A stretch of 64,000 bases of DNA from Hydrogenophaga intermedia (GTDB lineage Bacteria > Pseudomonadota > Gammaproteobacteria > Burkholderiales > Burkholderiaceae_C), in the NCBI RefSeq assembly GCF_023715105.1, contig NZ_JAMBNO010000013.1, forward strand, positions 1-64,000, in the 5' to 3' direction. Below are positions 7,372 through 15,914 of this stretch, in pieces. Under the pieces are notes generated by a model. The model did not search any database and was not told the origin of the DNA. It worked only from the letters and a program-made list of their open reading frames with translations. Made by a program: the position numbers and the translations under genes. Each line of letters begins with the position of its first letter. The stretch's first letter is position 1.

Positions 7372-8493
7372 TCAGGCCTTCAACACGCCGCGGCGCACCT
7401 GATCGAGCTCCATGGTCTCGAACAGCGCCTTGAAGTTGCCTTCGCCGAAACCCTGGTTGCCCTTGCGCTGGATGAACTCGAAGAAGATCGGGCCGAGCTG
7501 GTTCTCGCTGAAGATCTGCAGCAGCAACTCGCCGGGCTGGCCGTCGACCAGGATGTTGCGCTGCTTCAGGCCCTCGACGTCCTCACCGTGGTTCGGGATG
7601 CGCTTGGGCAGCAACTCGTAGTAGGTCTCGCTGGTGGTCAGCAGCTTCACGCCGGCCAGCTGCAACGCGTCCACCGTGTCGTACAGGTTGGTCGAGCCCA
7701 TGGCGATGTGCTGGATGCCTTCGCCGCGGTAGCGGTCCAGGTACTCCTGAATCTGGCCCGCCTTCTCATTGCCTTCTTCGTTGATCGGGATCCGGATCTT
7801 GCCGCAGGGGCTGGTCATGGCCTTGCTCTTCACGCCCGTGGCCTGGCCCTCGATATCGAAGTAGCGCACCTCGCGGAAATTGAAGAGGCGCTCATAGAAA
7901 TCCGCCCACTCGGCCATGCGGCCGCGGTGCACGTTGTGCGTGAGGTGATCGATGTAGGTGAGGCCGTGGCCCACCGGATTGAGTTCGGCACCGGGCAGGG
8001 GTTCGAAGTCGACGTCGAAGAAGCCGATGTTGCCGATGTCACCGTCTTTGGCGCCGTTCTTGCCGCGCCAGCGGTCGATGAAATAGATGATCGAGTCGCC
8101 GATGCCCTTGATGGCCGGGATGTTGAGCTCGCCCGGGCCGGCCTGGCCCGCATAGCCCCAGGCACCGAGCGAAATCGCGCGTTCGTAGGCGGCCTTGGCG
8201 TCCTTCACGCGAAAGGCGATGGCGCACACGCTGGGGCCGTGCAGGCGCGCAAATCGCTGGGCAAAGCTGTCGGGCTCGGCGTTGATGATGAAGTTGATCT
8301 CGCCCTGGCGGAACAGCGTCACGGCCTTGTGGCGGTGCTTCGCGATCGCCTTGAAGCCCATGCGCTCGAACAGTGCGCCCATGGCCACCGGGTCCGGCGC
8401 CGCGTATTCGATGAACTCGAATCCATCGGTGCCCATGGGGTTGTCCCAACCGGGGATGGTGGCGGTGCTGGAAGCGGGCAAGGCGGCGTTCAT
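7372..8493 (-). CDS. hpd: 4-hydroxyphenylpyruvate dioxygenase
   Basis: This enzyme converts 4-hydroxyphenylpyruvate to homogentisate in tyrosine degradation. The 373-residue protein has the two vicinal-oxygen-chelate domains. The Fe(II) ligands are visible as His183 in YIDHLTHNV, His262 in GIQHIAMG and Glu339 in FFEFIQRKG. The ATG at 8493 is preceded by a good AAGGAG ribosome-binding site; longer in-frame starts run into the divergent regulator and were rejected. The adjoining phhA supplies its upstream substrate. The homogentisate ring-cleavage genes (hmgA, fahA) are not in this window. Confidence 0.96.
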   Translation of the reverse strand: MNAALPASSTATIPGWDNPMGTDGFEFIEYAAPDPVAMGALFERMGFKAIAKHRHKAVTLFRQGEINFIINAEPDSFAQRFARLHGPSVCAIAFRVKDAKAAYERAISLGAWGYAGQAGPGELNIPAIKGIGDSIIYFIDRWRGKNGAKDGDIGNIGFFDVDFEPLPGAELNPVGHGLTYIDHLTHNVHRGRMAEWADFYERLFNFREVRYFDIEGQATGVKSKAMTSPCGKIRIPINEEGNEKAGQIQEYLDRYRGEGIQHIAMGSTNLYDTVDALQLAGVKLLTTSETYYELLPKRIPNHGEDVEGLKQRNILVDGQPGELLLQIFSENQLGPIFFEFIQRKGNQGFGEGNFKALFETMELDQVRRGVLKA

Positions 8494-8609
8494 GGCGGTC
8501 TCCTTCGTGCGAATGCGGGTGATCCGGGGAAAAGGCCACTGTATCGGTGCAGCGTGGCACGATTCCGGCGTTTGTGGGCGCGCCACTCGTCCATCACGCA
8601 ACATTCCTG

Positions 8610-8615
8610 CACAAT
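8610..8615 (+). promoter_or_regulatory. -10-like box directly before the Lrp-type regulator
   Basis: CACAAT lies seven bases upstream of the ATG at 8623. There is no Shine-Dalgarno sequence and no good -35. If it is the real -10 element, the transcript would begin at or next to the start codon. Confidence 0.35.
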
Positions 8616-8622
8616 CGCCCGC

Positions 8623-9096
8623 ATGGAAGCCTTGGACAAGCTCGATCGCGCCATCCTGCGCAGCCTGCAGGCCGATGGCCGGGCCACCTTCGACCAGCTC
8701 GCCGACGCCGTGGGCCTGTCGGCCAGCGCCGTGCTGCGGCGCGTGCGCCGGCTCGAAGAGTCGGGCGTGATCGCGCGCTACGTGGCGCTGCTGCGCCCCG
8801 AGGCACTGGGCCTGGGCCTCACCGCGCACGTGAGCGTGCGCCTGGAGAAGCACGCCGATGGCAACAAACGCAGCCCGATGGACGAGTTTCGCGCCAGCGT
8901 GATGGCCTGGCCCGAGGTGGTCGAGTGCGTAGCACTCACCGGCGAGATGGACTACCAGTTGCGGCTGGTGGTGGCCGACATGGCCGCCTACTCGCGCTTC
9001 ATGATGGAAACCTTGCTCAAGCACCCGAGCGTGCAGGACTGCAAGACCAGCTTCGTGATGGACCGCGTCAAGAGCACCACGGCATTGCCCCTCTGA
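8623..9096 (+). CDS. Lrp/AsnC-family transcriptional regulator
   Basis: This 157-residue protein has an N-terminal winged helix-turn-helix (LDKLDRAILRSLQADGRATF followed by ADAVGLSASAVLRRVRRLE) and a C-terminal RAM ligand-binding domain (about residues 65-150), with the typical VVECVALTGEMDYQLRLVV segment. Lrp/AsnC proteins sense amino acids and often control adjacent divergent genes. It is divergent from hpd-phhA with a 129-base shared intergenic region, so control of aromatic amino-acid catabolism is the natural inference. No obvious palindrome is visible there; Lrp-type sites are often degenerate. Confidence 0.9.
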   Translation: MEALDKLDRAILRSLQADGRATFDQLADAVGLSASAVLRRVRRLEESGVIARYVALLRPEALGLGLTAHVSVRLEKHADGNKRSPMDEFRASVMAWPEVVECVALTGEMDYQLRLVVADMAAYSRFMMETLLKHPSVQDCKTSFVMDRVKSTTALPL

Positions 9097-9191
9097 ACCG
9101 GCTCCATACGCACCCGTGCGACGCATGCGGCTTGCGTGCAAGATGATCGCGCGCGATGCTTGCGCATCCCACCATTCGAAGAACCGAGCCC

Positions 9192-9866
9192 ATGAGCGAC
9201 CACGACCGACCCCAGGCACCCCGCGAGGAGCGCGCCGAACAGGGCACGGTCCCCATCCGTTCGCTCGACAGCGGCCACCGCGACCAGATCCTCGCGCACC
9301 TGCAGGCGCTGGAGCCGGCCGACCGCTACCTGCGTTTCGGCTACGCGGCCAACGACGAGCAGATCCGCCGCTATGTCGACCAGATTGCCTTCGAACGGGA
9401 TGTGCTCTTCGGCATCTTCAACCGCCGCCTGCACCTCATCGCCATGGCGCATCTGGCGTTCTCGGTCGATCCGCAGTTGCGCACCTGCGCCGAGTTCGGC
9501 GTCTCGGTGGCCAAGGCCTCGCGCGGCAAGGGCTACGGCAGCCGTCTGTTCGAGCGCGCCGTGGTCCATGCGCGCAACGAAGGCGTCACGCAACTGTTCA
9601 TCCACGCCCTCTCCGAAAACACCGCCATGCTCAAGATCGCGCGCAACGCCGGCGCGGTGCTGGAGCGCGCCGGCTCGGAGACCGAGGCGCACCTGCGGCT
9701 GCCACCGGCCGACTTCGACTCGCGCGTGAGCGAACTGCTCAGCGAGCAGGTGGCGCTCACCGACTACCACCTCAAGGCGCAGGCCAAGCAGTTCTGGGGC
9801 CTCATCGGCATGCTGCAGGAAATCCGCCAGGGCGTGCGCGAGGCGCGCGAGCGCCTGCGGGGCTGA
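9192..9866 (+). CDS. GNAT-family N-acetyltransferase
   Basis: This 224-residue protein carries a GNAT domain at about residues 18-165. The acetyl-CoA-binding motif A is visible as VSVAKASRGKGYGSRLFERA (the R/Q-x-x-G-x-G/A loop), followed by the typical NTAMLKIARNAGAVLE C-terminal part. The substrate is unknown. A helical C-terminal tail (about 175-224) lies outside the GNAT core. ATG 9192 (MSDHDRP) gives a compact N-terminus; an upstream ATG at 9156 would add 12 residues. It stands between the Lrp regulator and corC on the same strand, without close spacing to either. Confidence 0.82.
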   Translation: MSDHDRPQAPREERAEQGTVPIRSLDSGHRDQILAHLQALEPADRYLRFGYAANDEQIRRYVDQIAFERDVLFGIFNRRLHLIAMAHLAFSVDPQLRTCAEFGVSVAKASRGKGYGSRLFERAVVHARNEGVTQLFIHALSENTAMLKIARNAGAVLERAGSETEAHLRLPPADFDSRVSELLSEQVALTDYHLKAQAKQFWGLIGMLQEIRQGVREARERLRG

Positions 9867-9956
9867 GGCCCGCCGTGGCCGCCCGGCGCCCGCGGGACTT
9901 GCCGCGACTTGCCCTTGGGGTATCCTTCCCCGCTGTCCCAACTCCGTCTTCCCCCA

Positions 9957-10823
9957 GTGGCTGACCACCCCCCCAGTAGCGGGCCGCAGCGTGGCCTGCG
10001 GCTTGCCGACAAACGCGGTTTCCTGCAAAAGCTCGTCGAGTTCATCAACCCCGGCCCGGACTCGAAGGATGAGCTGATCGAGACCCTCGCCGAGGCCGAG
10101 GACAACGACATCATCAACGCCGAGTCGCGGGTGATGCTCGAAGGCGTGATCCGCATCGCCGACATGACGGCCGGCGACGTGATGGTGGCCGCTCCGCGCA
10201 TGGACATGATCGCCATTGACGCGCCCTACGACGAACTGCTGCACCTGGTCATCGACACCGCGCACTCGCGCTTCCCGGTGTACGAGGGCGAGCGCGAGAA
10301 CATCATCGGCATCCTGCTCGCGAAGGACCTGCTCAAGCTGCAGCGCGCACCCGAACTCAACATCCGCGCGCTGTTGCGCCCGGCCACCTTCGTGCCCGAA
10401 AGCAAGGGCCTCAACGACCTGCTGCGGGAGTTCCGCGGCAACCGCAACCACCTGGCCATCGTCATCGACGAGTTCGGCCGCGTGGCCGGGCTCATCACCA
10501 TCGAGGACGTGCTCGAGGAGATCGTGGGCGAGATCGAGGACGAGTTCGACGTCGACGAGGACGAGGGCGACATCTTTGCGCTGGCCGACAGCACCTGGCG
10601 CGTCAGTGGCGACACGCCCATCGAGCGCATCAACGAGGCCTTCGGTCTGCGGCTCTCCGACGAGGATTTCGACACCATCGGCGGCCTGATCGCGCACACC
10701 ATGGGACACGTGCCCAAGCGCGGCGAAGTGCACGAGTTCGAGGGCCTGCGCTTCACCGTGCTGCACACCAAGGGCGGTGCGGTGAAGTGGTTCAAGGTCA
10801 CTGCGCTGCCGTCCGAGCCCTGA
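9957..10823 (+). CDS. corC: CorC-like CBS-domain ion-transport accessory protein
   Basis: This 288-residue soluble protein has two CBS domains (about residues 55-185, beginning near VMLEGVIRIADMTAGDVMV and including IDEFGRVAGLITIEDVLEEI) and a C-terminal CorC/HlyC transporter-associated domain (about 205-285). CorC-family proteins have been linked to magnesium and cobalt efflux. The membrane DUF21 domain of CorB-like relatives is absent, as is normal for CorC. I chose GTG 9957 (VADHPPSSG), which fits the family N-terminus; an alternative start at 9909 adds 16 residues. lnt follows on the same strand, and the corC-lnt pair is widely conserved in proteobacteria. Confidence 0.92.
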   Translation: MADHPPSSGPQRGLRLADKRGFLQKLVEFINPGPDSKDELIETLAEAEDNDIINAESRVMLEGVIRIADMTAGDVMVAAPRMDMIAIDAPYDELLHLVIDTAHSRFPVYEGERENIIGILLAKDLLKLQRAPELNIRALLRPATFVPESKGLNDLLREFRGNRNHLAIVIDEFGRVAGLITIEDVLEEIVGEIEDEFDVDEDEGDIFALADSTWRVSGDTPIERINEAFGLRLSDEDFDTIGGLIAHTMGHVPKRGEVHEFEGLRFTVLHTKGGAVKWFKVTALPSEP

Positions 10824-10842
10824 TCTCCACCCCATCCGGCCC

Positions 10843-12696
10843 ATGCGCAGCCTTTTCGGATCGCTCCACACCCCATCGAGCTTTCACCCGATGACCCGCC
10901 GCCCGCCAGGGCGCGGTTCGCGCCTGGCGGGTTTCCTGTTTTTCTGGGTCTGTCTGGCAGGCGGGTTGCTGCAGGCCGCCTCGCTGGCCTGGCCGCTGCG
11001 GGGCTGGGTGCCTGCGGGCTTCACGCTCGGGCAGCCCAGCGGTTGGCTGCAGATCGCCTCGCTCGCACTGCTGGTGTTCGCGCTGCAGTTCGCCACCCGG
11101 GTGGGTCAGGCCATGTGGCGCGGCTGGGTGTTCACCACCGCCTGGCTGGCCGGTACCTTCTGGTGGCTCTTCGTCTCCATGCACACCTACGGCGGCCTGC
11201 CCCCCTGGCTGGCGGCCCTCGCGGTGCTGGCACTGGCGGGCGCGCTGGCCCTGTACTACGCCATCGCGGTCGGTTTTCTCTGTGCCTGGGCACCCCTGGC
11301 GCGCAGCGCCCAGGCCCTCCTGTTCGCCGGTGCATGGACGCTGGCGGAGCTGGCGCGCGGCCAGCTCTTTACCGGTTTCCCCTGGGGCGCGGGTGGCTAT
11401 GCCCAGGTGGACCTGATGGCCCCCTGGGCGCCGCTGGTGGGGGTGTACGGCATGGGCTTCCTCGCGGCGGTGCTGGCCTACGTGCTGGCTTCGCTGGTCA
11501 CGGCCGCGGTGCACCGCGCGCTGGCCTGGCTGCGCCAGCCGGTGCGACCGGTGGCCACCCGCCCCACCGGGGGCGTCTACGTGGCCGCGCCCAAGACCGG
11601 GCTGCAATTGCGCGCCATCTCCTGGTGGGGTGTGGCGCGTGGCGCGCTGGGCTGGGGCGTCGTGGTCGCGTTGCTGGTCAGCCTGCTCGGTGGCGGGGAA
11701 CGCTGGCGCAACCTGGGCCTGGCCGACACGGGCTCGACCGGCACGCTGCGCGTGTGGTTGCTGCAGGGCAATATCCCGCAGGACCAGAAATTCGTGCCCG
11801 GCACCGGCGTGGCACAGGCGCTGGCCTGGTACCCGCAGCAGATGCGCGAAGGCCTGGCTGCGGCGGCTTCGGCCAACGGGCCCCAGTTGGTGGTGGCGCC
11901 CGAGACCGCGCTGCCGCTGTTGCCCGAGCAACTCGGCCCCGATTTCTGGCGTGGCCTGTTCGGCCCGCTGGCCGAACAGAACGCCAGCCAGCCCGCAGCG
12001 CTGCTGACCGGCCTGCCGCTGGGCAACCTCGAGGCCGGCTACACCAACTCGGCCTGGGGCGTGTCGCCCGAGGCGGCGCGTAGCGCACTGGCCAGTGGTC
12101 AGCCCACCCAGGTGCACCGCTACGACAAACACCACCTGGTGCCCTTTGGTGAGTTCGTGCCGCCGTTCTTCCGCTGGTTCACGCAGATGATGAACATCCC
12201 CCTGGGTGACTTTGCGCGCGGCGCGCTGCCGCAGCCGTCCTGGGCCTGGGCCGGTCAGCGCATTGCGCCCAACATCTGCTACGAAGACCTGTTCGGTGAA
12301 GAGATCGCCGCGTCGTTCCGGGATGTCGACGCGGCACCCACGGTGCTCGTCAACCTCAGCAACATCGCGTGGTTCGGCGACACCGTGGCGATCGACCAGC
12401 ACTTGCAGATCTCGCGCCTGCGCGCGCTCGAGTTCGGCCGCCCCATGCTGCGCGCCACCAATACCGGCGCCACCGCGGTCATCGACCACCGCGGCGTCGT
12501 CACGCACGCGCTGCCGCGGCTGGAGCGCGGGCGGCTGGAGGCCAGCGTCGAGGGCCGAAGCGGGCTCACGCCCTATGCCGACTGGACGGCGCGCTGGGGC
12601 TTGAAGCCCCTGTGGCTGTTCTGCGGTGTGCTGGTGCTGGTGATCGCTTCGCTGCGCAACCTGGGCCGCCGCGGCGGGCGTACCCGCCGGCGCTGA
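10843..12696 (+). CDS. lnt: apolipoprotein N-acyltransferase
   Basis: Lnt adds the third acyl chain to the N-terminal cysteine of lipoproteins at the periplasmic face of the inner membrane. The 617-residue frame has about seven N-terminal membrane segments and then a nitrilase-type domain. The catalytic triad is visible: Glu354 in VAPETALP, Lys429 in YDKHHLVPFGEF and Cys479 in NICYEDLFG. It is about 100 residues longer than the E. coli enzyme, mainly from an insert near residues 230-300 between membrane region and nitrilase domain. ATG 10843 or ATG 10891 (MTRRPPGRG) could be the start; the latter is closer to the first membrane helix. A terminator-like hairpin overlaps the first codons. Confidence 0.93.
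   Translation: MRSLFGSLHTPSSFHPMTRRPPGRGSRLAGFLFFWVCLAGGLLQAASLAWPLRGWVPAGFTLGQPSGWLQIASLALLVFALQFATRVGQAMWRGWVFTTAWLAGTFWWLFVSMHTYGGLPPWLAALAVLALAGALALYYAIAVGFLCAWAPLARSAQALLFAGAWTLAELARGQLFTGFPWGAGGYAQVDLMAPWAPLVGVYGMGFLAAVLAYVLASLVTAAVHRALAWLRQPVRPVATRPTGGVYVAAPKTGLQLRAISWWGVARGALGWGVVVALLVSLLGGGERWRNLGLADTGSTGTLRVWLLQGNIPQDQKFVPGTGVAQALAWYPQQMREGLAAAASANGPQLVVAPETALPLLPEQLGPDFWRGLFGPLAEQNASQPAALLTGLPLGNLEAGYTNSAWGVSPEAARSALASGQPTQVHRYDKHHLVPFGEFVPPFFRWFTQMMNIPLGDFARGALPQPSWAWAGQRIAPNICYEDLFGEEIAASFRDVDAAPTVLVNLSNIAWFGDTVAIDQHLQISRLRALEFGRPMLRATNTGATAVIDHRGVVTHALPRLERGRLEASVEGRSGLTPYADWTARWGLKPLWLFCGVLVLVIASLRNLGRRGGRTRRR
10902..10943 (+). terminator. terminator-like hairpin over the first codons of lnt
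   Basis: The left arm (10902-10915, CCCGCCAGGGCGCG) pairs with the right arm (10919-10931, CGCGCCTGGCGGG) to give 13 base pairs with one bulged G and a GTT loop. TTTCCTGTTTTT (10932-10943) follows directly. This has every feature of a rho-independent terminator for corC transcription, yet it lies inside the lnt reading frame. It could act as an attenuator or partial terminator. Confidence 0.55.
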
Positions 12697-12753
12697 TTGC
12701 GCGGCGTCTGGGCCGCTGGCGCAAGGCTTGCCCGGCGCCGCGGGCCACCCCCG

Positions 12754-12789
12754 TAAAATCGGGTCAACCGCCGTGGCGCGCGCCACGGC
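12754..12789 (+). promoter_or_regulatory. candidate glyQS promoter element and palindrome
   Basis: A -10-like TAAAAT (12754-12759) is followed ten bases later by a perfect 20-bp palindrome made of GCCGTGGCGC and its mirror GCGCCACGGC (12770-12789). A -35 at normal spacing is poor. The palindrome would sit at the transcription start, so it could be an operator or a 5' UTR hairpin. Confidence 0.35.
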
Positions 12790-12818
12790 ACTCGAACCCC
12801 CGATCCACCGAACCCGAC

Positions 12819-12841
12819 GGCCCGCCCTCGCGCGGGCCTTT
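12819..12841 (+). terminator. hairpin plus short T-run just before glyQ
   Basis: GGCCCGC (12819-12825) pairs with GCGGGCC (12832-12838) around a six-base loop and is followed by TTT (12839-12841). The glyQ ATG lies only five bases further on. It could end lnt transcription, attenuate glyQS, or mask initiation. The T-run is short, so termination is uncertain. Confidence 0.4.
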
Positions 12842-12846
12842 CGTGC

Positions 12847-13752
12847 ATGTTGACCTTCCAGCAAATCATCCTGAAGCTGCAGTCCTACTGGGCCGAGCAG
12901 GGCTGCGCGCTGCTGCAGCCCTACGACATGGAAGTGGGGGCCGGCACCAGCCACACCGCCACCTTCCTGCGCGCCATCGGCCCCGAGCCGTGGAAGGCCG
13001 CGTACGTGCAGCCCAGCCGCCGCCCGAAAGACGGCCGCTACGGCGAGAACCCGAACCGCCTGCAGCACTACTACCAGTACCAGGTGGTGCTCAAGCCCGC
13101 GCCGGCCAACATCCTCGAGCTCTACCTCGGTTCGCTCGAAGCCCTGGGCTTCGACCTGAAGAAGAACGACATCCGCTTCGTCGAGGACGACTGGGAGAAC
13201 CCCACGCTGGGCGCCTGGGGCCTGGGCTGGGAGGTCTGGTTGAACGGCATGGAGGTGACGCAGTTCACCTACTTCCAGCAGGTCGGCGGCATCGACTGCC
13301 GCCCCGCCACCGGCGAGATCACCTATGGCCTGGAGCGCCTGGCCATGTACCTGCAGGGCGTGGACAACGTCTACAACCTGGTGTGGACCGACGGCCTGAC
13401 CTACGGCGACGTCTACAAGCAGAACGAGGTCGAGCAATCGACCTACAACTTCGAGCACAGCGATGCCGACTTCCTGTTCACCGCCTTCGCCGCGCACGAG
13501 AAGCAGGCGAAGCATCTGATGGAGCAGCAACTCGCGCTGCCGGCCTACGAGCAGGTGCTCAAGTGCGCGCACAGCTTCAACCTGCTGGATGCGCGCGGCG
13601 CCATCAGCGTGACCGAGCGCGCCGCCTACATCGGCCGCATCCGAAACCTTGCGCGCAGCGTGGCCCAGAGCTACCACGAGAGCCGCGAGCGGCTGGGCTT
13701 CCCCCTGGCCCCGCGTGAGTGGGTGGCGCAGATCGAGAAGAAAGCTGCTTGA
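12847..13752 (+). CDS. glyQ: glycyl-tRNA synthetase alpha subunit
   Basis: This is the class II catalytic subunit of the bacterial alpha2-beta2 glycyl-tRNA synthetase. The 301-residue length is standard. Family signatures are [18 protein letters not shown] at the N-terminus, [20 protein letters not shown], the [20 protein letters not shown] motif-2-like region and [13 protein letters not shown] near motif 3. glyS follows after 13 bases, forming the usual operon. No Shine-Dalgarno sequence precedes the ATG; instead a GC hairpin ends five bases upstream, which is unusual for a highly expressed gene. Confidence 0.98.
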   Translation: MLTFQQIILKLQSYWAEQGCALLQPYDMEVGAGTSHTATFLRAIGPEPWKAAYVQPSRRPKDGRYGENPNRLQHYYQYQVVLKPAPANILELYLGSLEALGFDLKKNDIRFVEDDWENPTLGAWGLGWEVWLNGMEVTQFTYFQQVGGIDCRPATGEITYGLERLAMYLQGVDNVYNLVWTDGLTYGDVYKQNEVEQSTYNFEHSDADFLFTAFAAHEKQAKHLMEQQLALPAYEQVLKCAHSFNLLDARGAISVTERAAYIGRIRNLARSVAQSYHESRERLGFPLAPREWVAQIEKKAA

Positions 13753-13765
13753 GCAGAGAAGAACA

Positions 13766-15907
13766 ATGACCGCACAGAACCTGCTTGTCGAACTCTTCGT
13801 TGAGGAACTGCCGCCCAAGGCGCTCAAGAAACTTGGCGAGGCTTTCGCCACCGTCCTGGCCAATAGCCTGAAGGCCCAGGGCCTTGCCCCGGCAGACGCT
13901 GCCGTGACCGCCTACGCATCGCCGCGCCGCCTGGGCGCGCATGTGGTGGGTGTGCTCGCACGCGCGGCCGACAAACCCGTCTCGCAGAAACTCATGCCCG
14001 TTGCCGTGGGCCTGGACGCCAACGGCCAGCCCACGCCGGCGCTGCTCAAGCGCCTGGCGGGTCTGGGCGCTGACGCGTCCGCCGTGGCCAGCCTGCGCCG
14101 CGCCATGGACGGCAAGGCCGAGGCGCTGTTCTTCGACAGCGTCGCGCCCGGCGCCGAACTCGCCGCTGGCCTGCAGAAGGCGCTGGACGAGGCCATCGCG
14201 CAGTTGCCGATCCCCAAGGTCATGACCTACCAGCTCGAGTCGGGCTGCGCGCTGCCTGGCTGGGACAGCGTGCAGTTCGTGCGGCCGGCGCACGGCCTGG
14301 TGGCTTTGCACGGCAGCACTGTCGTGCCGGTGAAGGCGCTCGGCCTTGCGGCCGGCAACGCCACGCACGGCCACCGCTTCGAAGCGAAGGTGGATCCGGT
14401 CGTGATCCCGAACGCAGACGCTTACGCCGAAGTGATGCAAAAGGAAGGCGCCGTCCTTGCCTCGTTTGCCGAACGCCGCGCCGCGATCGCGCGCCAGCTC
14501 CAGGCAAAGGCTGCTGAAGTGGGCGGCGGCTGCCGGCCCATCGAGGACGATGCCTTGCTCGACGAAGTGACCGCGCTGGTCGAGCGCCCCAACGTGCTCG
14601 TCTGCGAGTTCGAGAAGCAGTTCCTCGACGTGCCGCAGGAATGCCTCATCCTCACGATGAAGGCCAACCAGAAGTACTTTCCGCTGCTCGATGCGCAGGG
14701 CCGGCTCACGAACAAGTTCCTGGTGGTCAGCAACATCAGCCCCGCCGACGCCAGCGCCGTGATCGGTGGCAACGAGCGCGTGGTGCGCCCGCGCCTGGCC
14801 GACGCCAAGTTCTTCTTCGACCAGGACCGCAAGAAGACGCTCGAATCGCGTGTCGAAGGCCTGGGCAAAGTGGTCTATCACAACCAGCTGGGCACGCAGG
14901 GCGAGCGGCAGCAGCGGGTATCGGCCATTGCCCAGCAGATCGTTCAGTTGTGGGCCAAGGCTGAGCCGCAGCGCATGCAGTTGATGAACGACGTACTCAC
15001 GGCGGCTCAACTGGCCAAGACCGACCTGCTCACCGACATGGTGGGCGAGTTCCCGGAACTGCAGGGCATCATGGGCGGCTACTACGCGCGCCATCAAGGC
15101 CTCTCCGAAGACATCGCCTTCGCCATCGAAGACCACTACAAGCCGCGCTTCGCCGGCGACGCGCTGCCGCGCAACGCGGTGGGCACGGTGGTCGCGCTGG
15201 CGGACAAGCTGGAGACGCTGGCCGGCATGTTCGGCATCGGCAATCTGCCCACGGGCGACAAGGACCCGTTCGCATTGCGCCGGCACGCGTTGGGCGTGGC
15301 CCGCATGCTGATCGAAGGCGGCTTGCCCCTGCAGTTTCATGAACTCACGCGCCTCGCGTTCTCGGTGTTTGCCAACGGAAAGCTGCAGGACACCGTGGTT
15401 CAGCTCGACGAGTTCCTCATCGAGCGCCTCAAGGGCTACCTCAAGGACAGTGGATACTCGGTGCCCGAGGTGGACGCTGCGCTGTATGCGCGCCAGCTCG
15501 GTTTCTGGTCCACCGTGCCGCGCCGCCTGGCCGCGGTGCGCGAATTCCAGGCCCTGCCCGAGGCACCCGCCCTCGCCGCCGCCAACAAGCGCATCGGCAA
15601 CATCCTCAAGAAGTCCGAGGGCGTTGGTGACTCGGTGAATGCCGCGCTGTTGAAGGAGCCCGCCGAACAGGCCCTGTTTGCCGCCATGCAGGCCACCGTG
15701 CCCGGCGCCGACGCGAAGTTCGAGGCCGGCGACTTCACCGCCAGCCTGCAGGCCCTGGCTGCGCTGCGCGCACCGGTGGACGCCTTCTTCGACGGCGTGA
15801 TGGTCAACGCCGACGACCCCGCGCTCAAGGCCAACCGTCTGGCCTTGCTGCAGCAACTGCACCGCGCGATGAACCGCGTGGCCGATCTGGCCCGCCTCGC
15901 GGCATGA
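13766..15907 (+). CDS. glyS: glycyl-tRNA synthetase beta subunit
   Basis: This 713-residue subunit pairs with GlyQ and is needed for tRNA-Gly recognition. The N-terminus (NLLVELFVEELPPKALKKLG), the central NQKYFPLLDAQGRLTNKFLVVSN region and the HD-like GGYYARHQGLSEDIAFAIEDHY part are characteristic. The C-terminal region carries the anticodon-binding-like domain ending in NRVADLARLAA. ATG 13766 follows a purine-rich GAGAAGAACA stretch. The reading frame is intact and the length is normal. gmhB begins seven bases after its stop, so glyQ-glyS-gmhB-plsC are likely co-transcribed. Confidence 0.97.
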   Translation: MTAQNLLVELFVEELPPKALKKLGEAFATVLANSLKAQGLAPADAAVTAYASPRRLGAHVVGVLARAADKPVSQKLMPVAVGLDANGQPTPALLKRLAGLGADASAVASLRRAMDGKAEALFFDSVAPGAELAAGLQKALDEAIAQLPIPKVMTYQLESGCALPGWDSVQFVRPAHGLVALHGSTVVPVKALGLAAGNATHGHRFEAKVDPVVIPNADAYAEVMQKEGAVLASFAERRAAIARQLQAKAAEVGGGCRPIEDDALLDEVTALVERPNVLVCEFEKQFLDVPQECLILTMKANQKYFPLLDAQGRLTNKFLVVSNISPADASAVIGGNERVVRPRLADAKFFFDQDRKKTLESRVEGLGKVVYHNQLGTQGERQQRVSAIAQQIVQLWAKAEPQRMQLMNDVLTAAQLAKTDLLTDMVGEFPELQGIMGGYYARHQGLSEDIAFAIEDHYKPRFAGDALPRNAVGTVVALADKLETLAGMFGIGNLPTGDKDPFALRRHALGVARMLIEGGLPLQFHELTRLAFSVFANGKLQDTVVQLDEFLIERLKGYLKDSGYSVPEVDAALYARQLGFWSTVPRRLAAVREFQALPEAPALAAANKRIGNILKKSEGVGDSVNAALLKEPAEQALFAAMQATVPGADAKFEAGDFTASLQALAALRAPVDAFFDGVMVNADDPALKANRLALLQQLHRAMNRVADLARLAA

Positions 15908-15914
15908 TCGCGGC

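Noticed and set aside
10798..13863. Long minus-strand open frame (about 1000 codons) over lnt and glyQ
   Set aside because: It runs antisense to two clearly recognised genes and its product is low-complexity His/Arg/Gln-rich, typical of GC-rich antisense frames.
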